From NCBI GenBank assembly GCA_019828595.1, contig JAHQRK010000044.1:62001-126000 (forward strand): DNA of 64,000 nucleotides. The letters are read 5' to 3'. Source of the stretch: Aphanomyces cochlioides. Lineage: Eukaryota; Oomycota; Saprolegniomycetes; Saprolegniales; Verrucalvaceae. The position numbers and the translations under genes are program-made. This document shows, one piece after another, positions 1 through 10,900 of the stretch (position 1 is the first letter of the stretch; every line of letters starts with the position of its first letter). The notes under the pieces are model-generated. The model did no database searches and was not told the origin of the DNA. It saw only the letters and a list, made by a program, of their open reading frames with translations.

Positions 1-765
1 ACAAGGACATGAGAACATTTCATTGGTAGTAGTAAAGAATATTTGTCCAATTGAAAAGTATTAAGGAGTGTGCCACTTTTGTTGGCACGAATTCTCGAGT
101 TGAGTCAACTTAGGTAAGTTTTCAGCCAATTAATGGATAGTAAAAATATTTTTAGCCAATCATATTTATGTCCGAGCGATTTCCAGGCGATTGGAAATAT
201 CGCCTGAAATTGGCAAATTTGGACGGAATTCACAATATGAAGAAAATTGTCATAAAAGTCCGGTCACCAACACTTTGAAACAACCACTCCACTGTGACGT
301 CGGTATAGTGTAGAGTGGCATCTCATTTGGACACATCAAAGAACATTTGAGCGACCTGGGAATCCTTGGGAGTCCACTTCATCCCACTATACACATCCAA
401 AATCCCCCATGCGCATAATCACGAGTGACGTCAGATTCGTTTAAGCTACAGAGTCTTTAGCATGCATAAGATTGATAATGTATTCGACATTTTGCTGTGT
501 AGGGAATAAGCCAACGCAGTTGAAATCTCTCGAGTACTAAATCCAAGAAGCTACGTAGGAGTCTGGCATACGACTCGACACCAAGTGTGCCACATTCAAC
601 GCTCTGTATAAGCACCGCCAGCCAAGTCCTAGGCGGAAGAACTTGAGCTACAGTTCATCACACACAAACAGCGCAACATCGCTGCCCTCGAAGAATCGAT
701 TTCTCATTGGTTCCTAGCCTCCCAAACAACCCGAGAAGTCTTATTATTGTGACCTCATTTTCTCA
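1..765. other. Non-coding AT-rich DNA
   Basis: No open frame of convincing length or composition was found on either strand, and no RNA gene, terminal repeat or recognisable element fragment. It ends where the direct repeat shared with 2185-3050 begins. Confidence 0.5.
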
Positions 766-1271
766 CAAAATGAACATCACAAACGACTATTTCAAATGTG
801 TCCAACTAATTTGTCAAAATATCGCAATATTTTTATAAAAGAATATTATAAATTCACGCTTCTGACTCACACAACATATGCTACAAAGAAATTACGAATT
901 AAAATTAGTCGTATTTTTATATATACAAACATCAAGTCAAATCGGGACAGACAAGAAATTTCAAAATAATTTGTGGTTTTTCAAATTAAACGACTAATTC
1001 ATATTAGTTCTCTCAAAAATTCAAAATATTTCGACAGTTTTATTGTCGTAATTTCGTTCATTTTAATAAACAGAAGCAATCTTTGTAAACGAAGTATGTG
1101 TAATAGAGAAAGATAAAATAAATACGATTGGCATTTTTATCTATTTTGTCACAAGATATGCCGCATATGAACGAGATTACAAGAGACATACTGAAACCCA
1201 TCCAAAATCTTCACCCTAACGCAGTGGAGACTGCGAATTGAAGACCGCTTACGCTTTAGGCGCAGTCTCAT
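766..1271 (+). repeat. Direct repeat, copy A (MITE-free)
   Basis: About 500 bp that recurs nearly identically at 2185-3050. The second copy carries a 360 bp insertion; this one is the uninterrupted version and shows the pre-insertion site at about 785-790. The repeat ends in a short GC-richer block with inverted GGAGACTGCG / CGCAGTCTC sequences. Its short frames are not conserved as protein. It may be part of an unrecognised transposon or a segmental duplication. Confidence 0.85.
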
Positions 1272-2184
1272 TGCGGTATAAGAATCATTAATAACTTCAA
1301 ATATGAACAACTGCATGAATAACTTAATCGTCAATTTCTGGAAAACATAAACCATGGGGGCTTTCACATGATTTTACTCATTTTATCGAACTGCACCAAA
1401 TTCCTTCAAGATTCTTGGCATATTGACCTTCACAATACCATCAACAAGCTCCTGTATTTGCGAGTTGTGAGATGAGTATGCTTCAGAGAAGTGACGAAAA
1501 TTTATATGTTTAGAGTAAATAATTATCCAATGATAATTACTATCTAATGATATATGGTGGTTTACGAAATTTTGATCATCATTCCTATTTTTGGCTGTAC
1601 TTTGTCAAGATATGTTACAAACATTCTCATCTTTACGAAACACTAAATTTTTACCATCACTCTCCACAGATTATATGTTCGGGGTCCCCCGGGGGGGTTG
1701 CGGTTCTCCGCAACCCCGTGGTGCGGACTTGCGAACAAAACCTCTTTTCTGTATACATTTTCAAGTCAGAGTAAAACGTGTTTAAACGTGTTTTTATACA
1801 GAATGATTGTCAAAAATTTCGTGTTACACGACTATCTAAAATTAATTGGTTAATCGGGGAGAATTAACTGTAAAAATACATCCAGCAAGAAATCGAGCCA
1901 AATGAATACCATCAGAACAATTCCGAGCGCACTACTAATATCTAATTCGATGCAAGTATTTGGATTCCTGCTTTTCGGAATGCACCATAGTGTTGTCGGC
2001 AAAAACGGAATATATTTCAGTGGAATGAAGAGGAAAACACAAATCTGTGTAAATTGATGAATTACAAACGAAAATCAATGATGTTTGCAATTTGGTCCAG
2101 TTAGCTGACAACATTAAATTAGTCTTGTTAGCTTTGAATAAAAATTGTGCTCCTCATTTATATATTATATGTGCTGAGGAGAAG
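1272..2184. other. Spacer between direct repeats
   Basis: AT-rich sequence with no credible gene. The only distinct structure is a GC-rich hairpin near 1694-1717, listed separately. Confidence 0.45.
1694..1717. other. GC-rich perfect hairpin
   Basis: GGGGTTGCGG, then a TTCT loop, then CCGCAACCCC: a perfect 10 bp stem in otherwise AT-rich DNA. It follows a run of C then G at 1686-1697. No gene end lies next to it, so a transposon terminus is as likely as a transcription-related role. Confidence 0.5.
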
Positions 2185-3050
2185 AAAATGAACATCACAA
2201 ACGACTACAGTCATGGCTCGATTTAGTGAACCCACTGAAAATGAATATACGTTTAAAATTAATATACAGTCAGATGCAACAAGTTATAATAATATAGAGT
2301 TTTTTCAAGTCGTTTGAAGACCACATACGTCGATGGCCACACGAAGGGAATTTCAGATGACCCAAACGGTACTGAGATTTGGCGGTTGTTGGTTGATGTC
2401 ATGAATAATTCACTGAATGCTTTGGATGTTGTTGTGAACTTCACGGCTCATTTCGATGGGCACTACGATGGTAGTAGAAATTACCTTTCATAATCATTAC
2501 CCGTGTGGAACACGATAACTGTAATATTATATATTGTTGAAGGGTTCACTAAATCGAGCCATGACTGTATTTCAAATGTGTCCAACTAATTTGTCAAAAT
2601 ATCGCAATATTTTTATAAAAGAATATTATAAATTCACGCTTCTGACTCACACAACATATGCTACAAAGAAATTACGAATTAAAATTAGTCGTATTTTTAT
2701 ATATACAAACATCAAGTCAAATCGGGACAGACAAGAAATTTCAAAATAATTTGTGGTTTTTCAAATTAAACGACTAATTCATATTAGTTCTCTCAAAAAT
2801 TCAAAATATTTCGACAGTTTTATTGTCGTAATTTCGTTCATTTTAATAAACAGAAGCAATCTTTGTAAACGAAGTATGTGTAATAGAGAAAGATAAAATA
2901 AATACGATTGGCATTTTTATCTATTTTGTCACAAGATATGCCGCATATGAACGAGATTACAAGAGACATACTGAAACCCATCCAAAATCTTCACCCTAAC
3001 GCAGTGGAGACTGCGAATTGAAGACCGCTTACGCTTTGGCGCAGTCTCCT
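2185..3050 (+). repeat. Direct repeat, copy B (carries MITE)
   Basis: Same sequence as 766-1271, split by a 360 bp element at 2208-2567. Outside the insertion the two copies differ at very few positions, which implies a recent duplication and an even more recent insertion. Confidence 0.85.
2208..2567. mobile_element. 360 bp MITE with TA target duplication
   Basis: The element begins CAGTCATGGCTCGATTTAGT and ends with the inverted complement of that sequence; the terminal inverted repeats are about 26 bp. It is flanked by TA at 2206-2207 and 2568-2569. The paralogous site at about 785-790 has a single TA and no insert, so the boundaries are exact. TA duplication and size fit a non-autonomous Tc1/mariner-superfamily element. 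It has no coding capacity. Its termini differ from those of the pogo element at 36599 and the Tc1 element at 63078. Confidence 0.9.
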
Positions 3051-3351
3051 GAGGACTCACAAATACAGAGCAATTTTATATGTACTATTATAATACCATT
3101 GTACATATAAAATTGCGTTAAACTGTAAACAGAGGACATTGGTTTGACATGAAGTTGAATGCAAATCACATTCAAAGCCCGCTTCCTTTTTCTGAATTGG
3201 GGTCGAGAAGTAGATATTTATATCCTGCTAAAATATATATTTGTTCTTACCCATGATAAACTATATTTTGTTTCCACAATTGAACTGTTAAAATTAATGA
3301 ATCGGCTGGTAGAATCGACACCAAAGAGATCCACAGGCGCAGGCACAAAAT

Positions 3352-3402
3352 AAACCAAAGGGCACAAAAACCAAAGGGCACAAAAACCAAAGGGCACAAG
3401 TA
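3352..3402. repeat. 17 bp minisatellite, three units
   Basis: Three consecutive units of about AAACCAAAGGGCACAAA. Too short and local to assign a role. Confidence 0.8.
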
Positions 3403-3883
3403 GCAAAGCAGCTCAGCGTAGAGCAGAATAAACCTCACAAACTCGACTTCTGTACGTAAGCTCGATTTCACCCTTCAAGGAATATAAACACACTGGTGTT
3501 AGATTATTGCATTACGCACCCTATCACAACCTCCAGTGCAATCACAAACAGTGAATTTAACGAGAACAGCTCTAGTCTACTAGTCGCGTGTGGAAAATCA
3601 CGAGTTTCCACCGGCCGGACGCACCAGCAGCTTGCAGGTGCACCAAAAACCAAATCAGATCAGATACTCCTGCTCAAAAAACATAGCTATTTCAAAAATT
3701 AGTTCAATACTTATTTAGTCCGACTATTACTTCGATAAAGTAAATTAAATATAATAGTAAACTTATTTCAATTAAGTTAACTATTTAATCTTGACAACAC
3801 TTGATAAAGTAAATTTTGAATTTAATTAAGCGAGGGGGACAGACAAGATGACAACAGGACAACTTCCCGACAAGCACCACCCA

Positions 3884-3972
3884 AATCTTCACCCTGACGC
3901 AGTCATGAGACTGCGAACACCCGGACAAACCCCATCCAAAATCTTCACCCTAACGCAGTGGAGACTGCGAAC
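3884..3972 (+). repeat. Two copies of a hairpin-bearing short repeat
   Basis: Two tandem versions of a block reading CCAAAATCTTCACCCT followed by an inverted repeat: CGCAGTC/GACTGCG in the first and CGCAGT/ACTGCG in the second. The same block occurs at about 1198-1236 and 2978-3016. A block recurring with a short hairpin at one end resembles a mobile-element terminus, but no family is recognised. Confidence 0.6.
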
Positions 3973-4289
3973 ATCACCGTCATTCCCTTCACAAGACAAA
4001 CGAAGTTCTAACGTTGAATTTGACGGCGCGACGAGCGGCCAGAAGATCGAATTGGTTGGCATTTGAACTGCAGTACTGGATCGGTCCCATGTTGCATGAC
4101 AGTCTGTTCTTCCCTGTCTTTCGTGGGGGGAAGGCCAAGATTGTGAGGGAAGTATACTCCAGCTCATTTAAACCATATCAAAGTGTTTTAGGATGTTTTG
4201 GGGCTCATCAAGACTGTCAAATACGAGAAATTGATTAGGACTACTAGTAGTCGGTAAAACGAGTGCTACAAATTGTAGCACTATACCTT

Positions 4290-4935
4290 GACGTGGTGGT
4301 TGGACAAGTTGTCATTGTTCATGTAATTCGATCCAGCACGATCGATCTCAAGATGACATTCTTTACGGATGTGCTGAGCAAACTACATCATGCCGAGATG
4401 AAAGATGAATGTGGAGATATGGAAGTATAGTTTGTAATCAAGCTATACAAGATGCTGGAGTTTGAGATCCTCCATGTTGAATGGCATGACGAATTGACTT
4501 CATATGATGAAACACTGCACAATTTGGACGCCATAGTTGATTTGAAATTTTACTACGCCGGTGGTTCGTGTCGATTTGTATTTGATACCTCAAACGAGAA
4601 TGTCACGTCAGAAATCCAAAGTGCGATGACTTTAACTTGGAATACCGAGCTATTCAACGATTGTGAAACTGTGTTTCACCATGAAACGCTTGAAGTGCTC
4701 TAGGGGATGAATGAGAAATACGATCGAGTTCCTGTGAGCCACTTCACGAGGCTGGGATGAAGAAAAAGATGAATGTGGAGATTTCTTTCGTGGTCAAGCC
4801 ATACAAGATGCTCGAATTTGCGACTCGACGTATTGAAGATCACGGAGCATTGAGTGAATATGACGACAATTCGACTAGTCCAGAGGACAAGCCTTTCCGA
4901 GTGTTTTCTTTTGCTGAATAGAAGAACATTGTATA
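4290..4935 (+). pseudogene. Decayed Crinkler remnants
   Basis: Translation in shifting frames gives pieces of the CRN body out of normal order. First comes the end of the nuclease-like domain (4290-4520), then the LKFYYAGGSCRF signature that normally follows the NTPase (4540-4590), then more C-terminal sequence (to about 4915). Multiple stops and frameshifts are present. The nearest relative in the window is the fragment at 6915-7690. Confidence 0.7.
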
Positions 4936-5460
4936 CGTGTGTATACTAGCCACTTTTGTAATTGAATGCACTGCGTCCGATGCAGTGTTTACCAAACATG
5001 GCGTAGATTAAGTGCATGTAGACCTGCATGAAATTGCCAATTAGCACAAGCTAATGATCTAATGATTCGCTATTGTGCTTAACGTGAAGCTGAGGTAAAT
5101 ATGTCGGGTCCCCGAATGGTTTGCCTTCGACATTGTAAGTGTCATGAACTGCTATTTCGATAGTAATTTTGGTCGGACTGCTCAACTATGTAACACTTGC
5201 CATATTTAGAATTGAGCGGTTCCTCTCTAGCCCAGTCGAGGTAGCGTCCAAAGCAAGTACTCACTGCTCGTGATTGCCGCGGTGGTGGAGCCTTCAAAGC
5301 GACATTTTGGCTATTGTAGCCACAGTATTCAAACTCTACTGATATGCTTTCTTCCCAACTGTCATGGCTATACTGTATAAACCCACTGAAAGAATGGGCT
5401 AGCCTGTCCCAGCCAAACCAAATTACTAGCCGTCGTTTGCAATTTTCTTCACTTGAAAGA
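4936..5460. other. Spacer upstream of a CRN pseudogene
   Basis: No gene is recognised. It lies between CRN remnants and the CRN header at 5461 and may hold that gene's former promoter; the TTTCGCGCGCAA leader motif found at other CRN copies is not seen. Confidence 0.35.
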
Positions 5461-6635
5461 CATGGCAGCTCTGTGTCTGGTATACCCTGCTTGATGCGAA
5501 TTACGCCCCAGTGGTGAAGAAATCGAGCGTGACAATGTCGGCATCATCCAATTGTTGCATTGACAACTTTAAAAAAGCTGTGTATGCAAAAACCTCTCTG
5601 ATCCTCAAAGAAATTGTCGCTGGACAACTCAGAGTCTATCCCGACATGGCTGCATTTGAGGCAGCGAATCCTGTTTCTCTCGACCCAACTCAAGGAGTGA
5701 CTCAGTAAAACGCGAATATGAGCAATCCCCTCGTGGTGGTTGTTCGCCGTCGTATTGTGGTGGAAAATCCTCGCAAGAAGCAATGTGTGAATGTCGGGTC
5801 AGTGCCAGTCCCAGTGAACGTCCATCCTGTGCCTGAGCTTCCCCACATCGATATCAGCGGCCAATATGTCATGATACCACGTGCATTGCCGCGATGGTCT
5901 TATATTGGATTGGAAAAAGATACCATGTTGTATCCTCGCGCTCGTGTCAAAGAGCTATGGCAGTTTTTGAACGATCGAGTGATTAAAGAAAAGAGGAAAG
6001 GCTACATTGTCGGACCCCCAGGCACGGGCAAATCTATGGCCACATTGAGTTTTGTGGCATCGTTGGATCGCACGAAATGGCGTGTAATTTGGATCCATTT
6101 GAAAAAATATGGTTCTGCTTGCTTTCTAGACATGGGTGCAAACCGATTTTGGCGATGTGGTAGCGCGACTTTTGCACTGCCAAGATCTCATTTTAACAAT
6201 GAGCCACCGCTTGTCGTGTGTCTGGATGGATGCAATGAAAGTGCATATCACATGCAAGTCTTGCGAAATATTGATGGACAACTCCATCACAATGATCGAT
6301 TTGTGGTTTGCTCCACGATGTCAACGCCTGGAACGAGGAATACAACCGACGACTTTTACGATGGTATCGAGTTCTTCTTCATGTACTCCTGGACACGAGA
6401 CGAATACCGTGCCGCTGTTGAAATCCCAGAATTGCTCAACTTGGTGAAGGGCAATCTAGATGCAGCCCTGCCCTCCGACGTCAATGATCCCAGCGAGTTG
6501 ACAGGTGATGACAATTTGGATGGCATTGTTGATTTGAAATTTTACTACGCCGGTGGCTCGTGTCGATTTATGTTTGAATCCTCAACCAAGAATATCAAGG
6601 CAGAGCAGTCTTTGCTGAAATTCCCACCCAGATAG
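5461..6635 (+). pseudogene. Crinkler effector, 5' half: header and NTPase
   Basis: Encodes the CRN header, an LVVVV-type motif, a Walker A GPPGTGKS near 6021, a Walker B VVCLDG near 6216, and the YAGGSCRF signature near 6550. The header is out of frame with its ATG: about five bases after ATGGCA are missing relative to other copies. A TAA replaces the conserved Tyr codon at 5706. The frame ends just after YAGGSCRF, where the C-terminal domain should begin. That missing part lies immediately downstream in opposite orientation (6915-7690), so this looks like one CRN gene split by a local inversion. CRNs are secreted proteins generally thought to act in host nuclei; this copy cannot make a full product. 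Confidence 0.85.
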
Positions 6636-6914
6636 GATATAAATTCAACTTAGCCGCATACACTACGACGCCTCTGACAAGATAGCTCGTCGTTTCTGTA
6701 GCTGGGTGATATTACTTGACAGTTTTCTAACTCCTGGGCGAATGGCAATTTGGAGAAACTCTTCCAGAGACTTGAGCAGTTGAATGCGCGGTTGTATGTT
6801 TGGTGCTGCACTTCAACCTAGTAAATATAGCTGGAATTATAGTTGTAGTGACACTGGTCGGTGTTTTCCCGGGTTGCTTGGCGGTAACTACATCCGATGC
6901 AATGCAGTAAATGT

Positions 6915-7690
6915 AGATATTTAAAGATACTCGAAAACAAGTACTGGCACGGGCTTGTTGTTCAGTGCGGTCCATCTTTTATCATATTCCGTCAATTCCC
7001 CATGATCTTCAATGTGGCGGATCTTAAATTCCTTCATCTTGGATGGCAAATGACAACATAAATCTCCACGTTCATCTCTTTCTTCATCCCGGCATGATCT
7101 AGTTTGCTCAGCACATTCGCAAAGACTGCCAGCGTGAGATCGATCGTGCTGGATCGCATTAAATGAACAAAGACAACTTGTCCAGCCTCCACGTCAAAAT
7201 AGAGTGCATCATAGCCATTTTCGTTCGACACGATGGGTTTCAACCACATCTTATTCCCACAGATCTGTCGTTGCTCTCCATTTCCAGTCGACTTGAAGTT
7301 CTTTCTAGGATCAAAATAGAGTACTTTCGTTTGAGGCAACTCCACCTTGATGTAGTTTTTACTGTCAACAAGTCCAACTCTGCGACGAGGTACGGTGACC
7401 AAAAACAACCACTCGAGCAAAACACTTTCAATTGAACGGTGGATTGAGTCGCCAGAGCCGCGGTAATGCCATTCCAATGATGTAATTGTATCTGCATAAG
7501 ACGCTTTCGCAAACAGAGAGATGGCATATTGGCTCAGGGGAACTCGATCATACTTCTCGTTCATCCCATAGAGCACTTCGAGGTTATCTTGATAGGAATT
7601 CGAATCACAATAGTCGACTAGCACGGTATTCCATGCTGAATTCACCGCACTTTGAAGTGGTGTCGAGCTGCTACATGTCGGTAATCACCG
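6915..7690 (-). pseudogene. Crinkler effector, inverted 3' half: nuclease-like domain
   Basis: Contains only the CRN C-terminal module: a LYGMNEKYD segment, the LLEWLFL helix, NGYDALYFD, and a V-F-V-H strand. It lacks header, NTPase and an ATG (the longest frame opens at GTG, 7645). A frameshift after the CHP residues (near 7050) separates it from the normal C-terminal tail, which continues to about 6915. Its first conserved residues (QSAVNSAWN) pick up where the plus-strand fragment at 5461-6635 stops. It is therefore read as the same ancestral gene, inverted. Confidence 0.8.
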
Positions 7691-7957
7691 AAACTTATTC
7701 ACTGTGATTCGTGTGTCAAGTTCCGAGACGGCAAGACAGAGACATCCTTGTAGAATAATATGAGCTGCTTACTTCATCTCTAGTACGATTCGTAATACAG
7801 CGACCACTGGTTGCAAACGTCGTGATCTCGGCGTTCGACTCGTAGTTTCCCTTATGTCGAGGTCGAATTGCATGTAATTCATTGCGTGGTGACCAAGCAA
7901 GGGTGAATCAAGTCGATGAGTTTGGCCTGCCCATGCCGAAACCTGGCGTCTCGCAAC
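7691..7957. other. Intergenic, downstream of the large membrane gene
   Basis: No coding or structural signal recognised. It separates the inverted CRN fragment from the 3' end of the gene on the minus strand. Confidence 0.4.
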
Positions 7958-10900
7958 TTATTCAATGAGAGGAAGCGCATGAATAAGGTGTGGCGGCGTG
8001 TTTGGGTCCATCAATCCATACTCGTCTTTATCCAGTTGATGATATCGCCATGTTTTAATGTCAAACATGACGAGCGTCGTACGATACTCGACGGAAATGA
8101 TGCCCGTCAAGACGGCAGATGCCTTGTCGACGTAACGAATGCCACGGTATTCCCACTTGTTCGAGGTGAATTGATGTGATGCGGCAGCGTAGACCATAAA
8201 GGACACATTCGTGGCTCTGGGTTGTAGTTTTGGGTGGCAAATCCGCTCGACAAGGTAACAGAGAGCGCATGAGATAACGACGATGCCGATCAAGACGCGG
8301 AAACGTTTGAAGTTACCAATGGCCACGAGGCCACTCTGACAAACGAGCTGAAAATCTACAGCCTCGACGGTGCAGACCCGAGCGATCTCGACCGATCGAG
8401 ATGGTGGAGCGAGAAGATTCCATGCCGCGGAGACTAGCCAAACGGTGAAGAAGCTTGTCGTGGCGTAGGCGGACGTGTATTGCCTCGTGACAACAGAGAA
8501 GACGTCATTCAAGATGTAGACCATCCAATTGAGCTCACCAGCCGTTAGGATTGTGTAGTACCAAGGCGGCGGATGCGATTCAAAGAGCAAGAGCAGGCCT
8601 TGTCGCGTCAATGTCAAATTTGATGTCGCCAAGAGGCTCACAGCACTGAAAGCTCTTGCAAAGATGAGTGGTCGGCCGAGCCAGACTAGCGCGGTGACGC
8701 GACTGAACGACAGCATGTTCTTGGCTTCGATGCGACCTTGGAGCGCAAGGATGTAGCCGCACACGATGCAAGCAACGAGGAGCATGATCCCAGAGACGTA
8801 CTGGAGAATAACGCGACGAAAAAAGCTCAAATTGGTCGGGATTTCCATCGAGTTAGCCATCACTTGGACAAACGACGACGCGGTCGAGATGGCTGTCAGC
8901 TTGTCCGCGTCACCTTCGAACGAAACGACTTCACGAAGCCCTTCGACCCACTGGAAGAGGAACAACCACGCGTAGACCTCAAAGTCGGCTTCCGAAGGGT
9001 CAAACACATTGACAACGGACAAATTATATGCAGAATTGTTGGTTCCCTGGGCGAGAAATTGCACCATACTAACGTTAACAACGTCTAGGAGATGCTTTTT
9101 AGCTGCTCGCGCTAAGCCTCTCATCTGCTCCTGTTGCATTGGCGGCACATTCTTCACGACAAACGCTTTTGCTTGGGAAAGCATCGTGGCCGTGATGGAG
9201 GGGCTGAGTTTTTCCAGCTGAGAAGCTGCTGTCACATTCATAGCGTCGATTAATAGAGCTGCTTTAACAAGTGAGCTCATGTCACCTGAGAGTATTTCCA
9301 CAAGGCCATTTCTACATGCCCCCGTTGAGCCAAACGATATCCCAGGACTGTCCTCGACAGCAGTCTCGGTGGTTTCCAAGTCACAGAGAATATTGCCACC
9401 GCGTTTACTAGCCACTGACCAACTTGACATCGTTGGTTGCATAGTAAACGGCGAATAAATTTTTGAAAAATCTTCCTGTGTCGCGGCTTGAGAGCTCAAC
9501 AACGTCAGGAATAATTGCGTAGCGCTTTGATACAACTTGAGCAACGTCGATGGCACTGGGATTCGCCGCATGGAGATCGTGCCAAACGGTCCCAATATCT
9601 GGCGGACTAGTGAGAATCCTGGCCCCAGTGGAATCGTTAAAATCCCCGCATCGATCAACACGCATTCAGGAGTTGCATTGGCAAACGCAAACGCAGAACT
9701 CTGTCGGATGAGACTTTTCCCTTGGATGAGACTCCAGTTCGACATCACAAGCGTGAGGTCTTGTGCCAATGGCCAGTGCATTTTGAACGACGTCTGCAAA
9801 GAGAGCTGAAAGGACGAGTTGAACATCTTGAGGGTCATCGCATAGTTCCACCCAAACGCATTTTGCACTCGAAATGATTCGAGAACACCGAGCGACTTGT
9901 AATTCTGCCATTGCGTTGAATATTTTGTAATCCCCGCTGCCTTCCAGTACGAAACCTCGTCTGAGATGGACGACGAATGCGTGGCAGTACTGGAAAGCCA
10001 TTTCATCCCTCCGTTTGTACTTCGCAAATGGGAAAATATGCCTATCTCTAGAGCCGAACCCCAACATTTATTCAAGCTAATTGCGTCCGTATTCCGCAAA
10101 ATAGACTCGAGATAGACTGCACCGTTCCAAATCTCACTGCTACCACACCGATCCTGTTTGGACTTTGTACTTGCCATCTCCCATCGACGATCAAAGTCGA
10201 CGTAGCAATATGGTGTCATAATCCAAGGAATACTACAGCCGTCCATGAGTCGCAAGCTCGTAATGACATTTATCAATGAATTGGCTTCGTCTTGAATTGT
10301 TCCAGCGTACAGCGGTGAGATCTGGAGGGAGTCTGCTGTTGAATTACTTGTCGTTGACAATGCAGAACCATACGCAGGATCTGCGAGCTCGATGTTCGGC
10401 GACGATGGCCCGAATTGCAAATATGCATTGAACCAATTGCATAAATGAATTTGTGCGCTAGAGTCGAATGACGCCCACCAGAAATCATTGGCCGTCGCTG
10501 CATTGGTGAACTCGAGAAATGCATAACTTCCAGCAATAGAGCACGCCATATACATGAGCCCCAAGACGCTATACGATGCATGTCGAGAATGAAACATGGG
10601 CTTGGATGTGACTGTACTATTTGCTCGCTGTACTCGAATTCGATCGATGAAATCTGTTGCCAAGGAAGTTCTCTCGAGAAATGCCCAAATTTTGAAGTCA
10701 AATATGTGCGTATATGTCGGAAACATGCCCGCCATGACGCATGCTACAGCATCAAGCTGCCACGCAGACCCGTCTTGAAACGTGAAATACGAATTAGCAG
10801 CCGCAGGAACGAGGACGTGACATTCTCTCAGCGCGATATCTTTGGCACCACGACGATAGACTCGAACTAGTAAATAGGACAACACGACACTGAAAATCTG

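Larger units (their letters stand above)
3051..4289. other. Non-coding DNA with short repeats
   Basis: No gene is supported here. It contains a 17 bp tandem repeat at 3352-3402 and hairpin-bearing copies of a short repeat at about 3884-3972. Confidence 0.45.

Noticed and set aside
27..760. copia gag-like reading near 540-700
   Set aside because: Only a short frame with a basic stretch; no zinc knuckle, protease or LTR nearby.
1..4000. Possible centromeric or origin-like AT-rich region
   Set aside because: AT-richness alone is not evidence; no satellite array or specific motif was seen.
8738..9088. Plus-strand frames opposite the large membrane gene
   Set aside because: Shadows of a 1,766-codon frame with clear membrane segments on the other strand.
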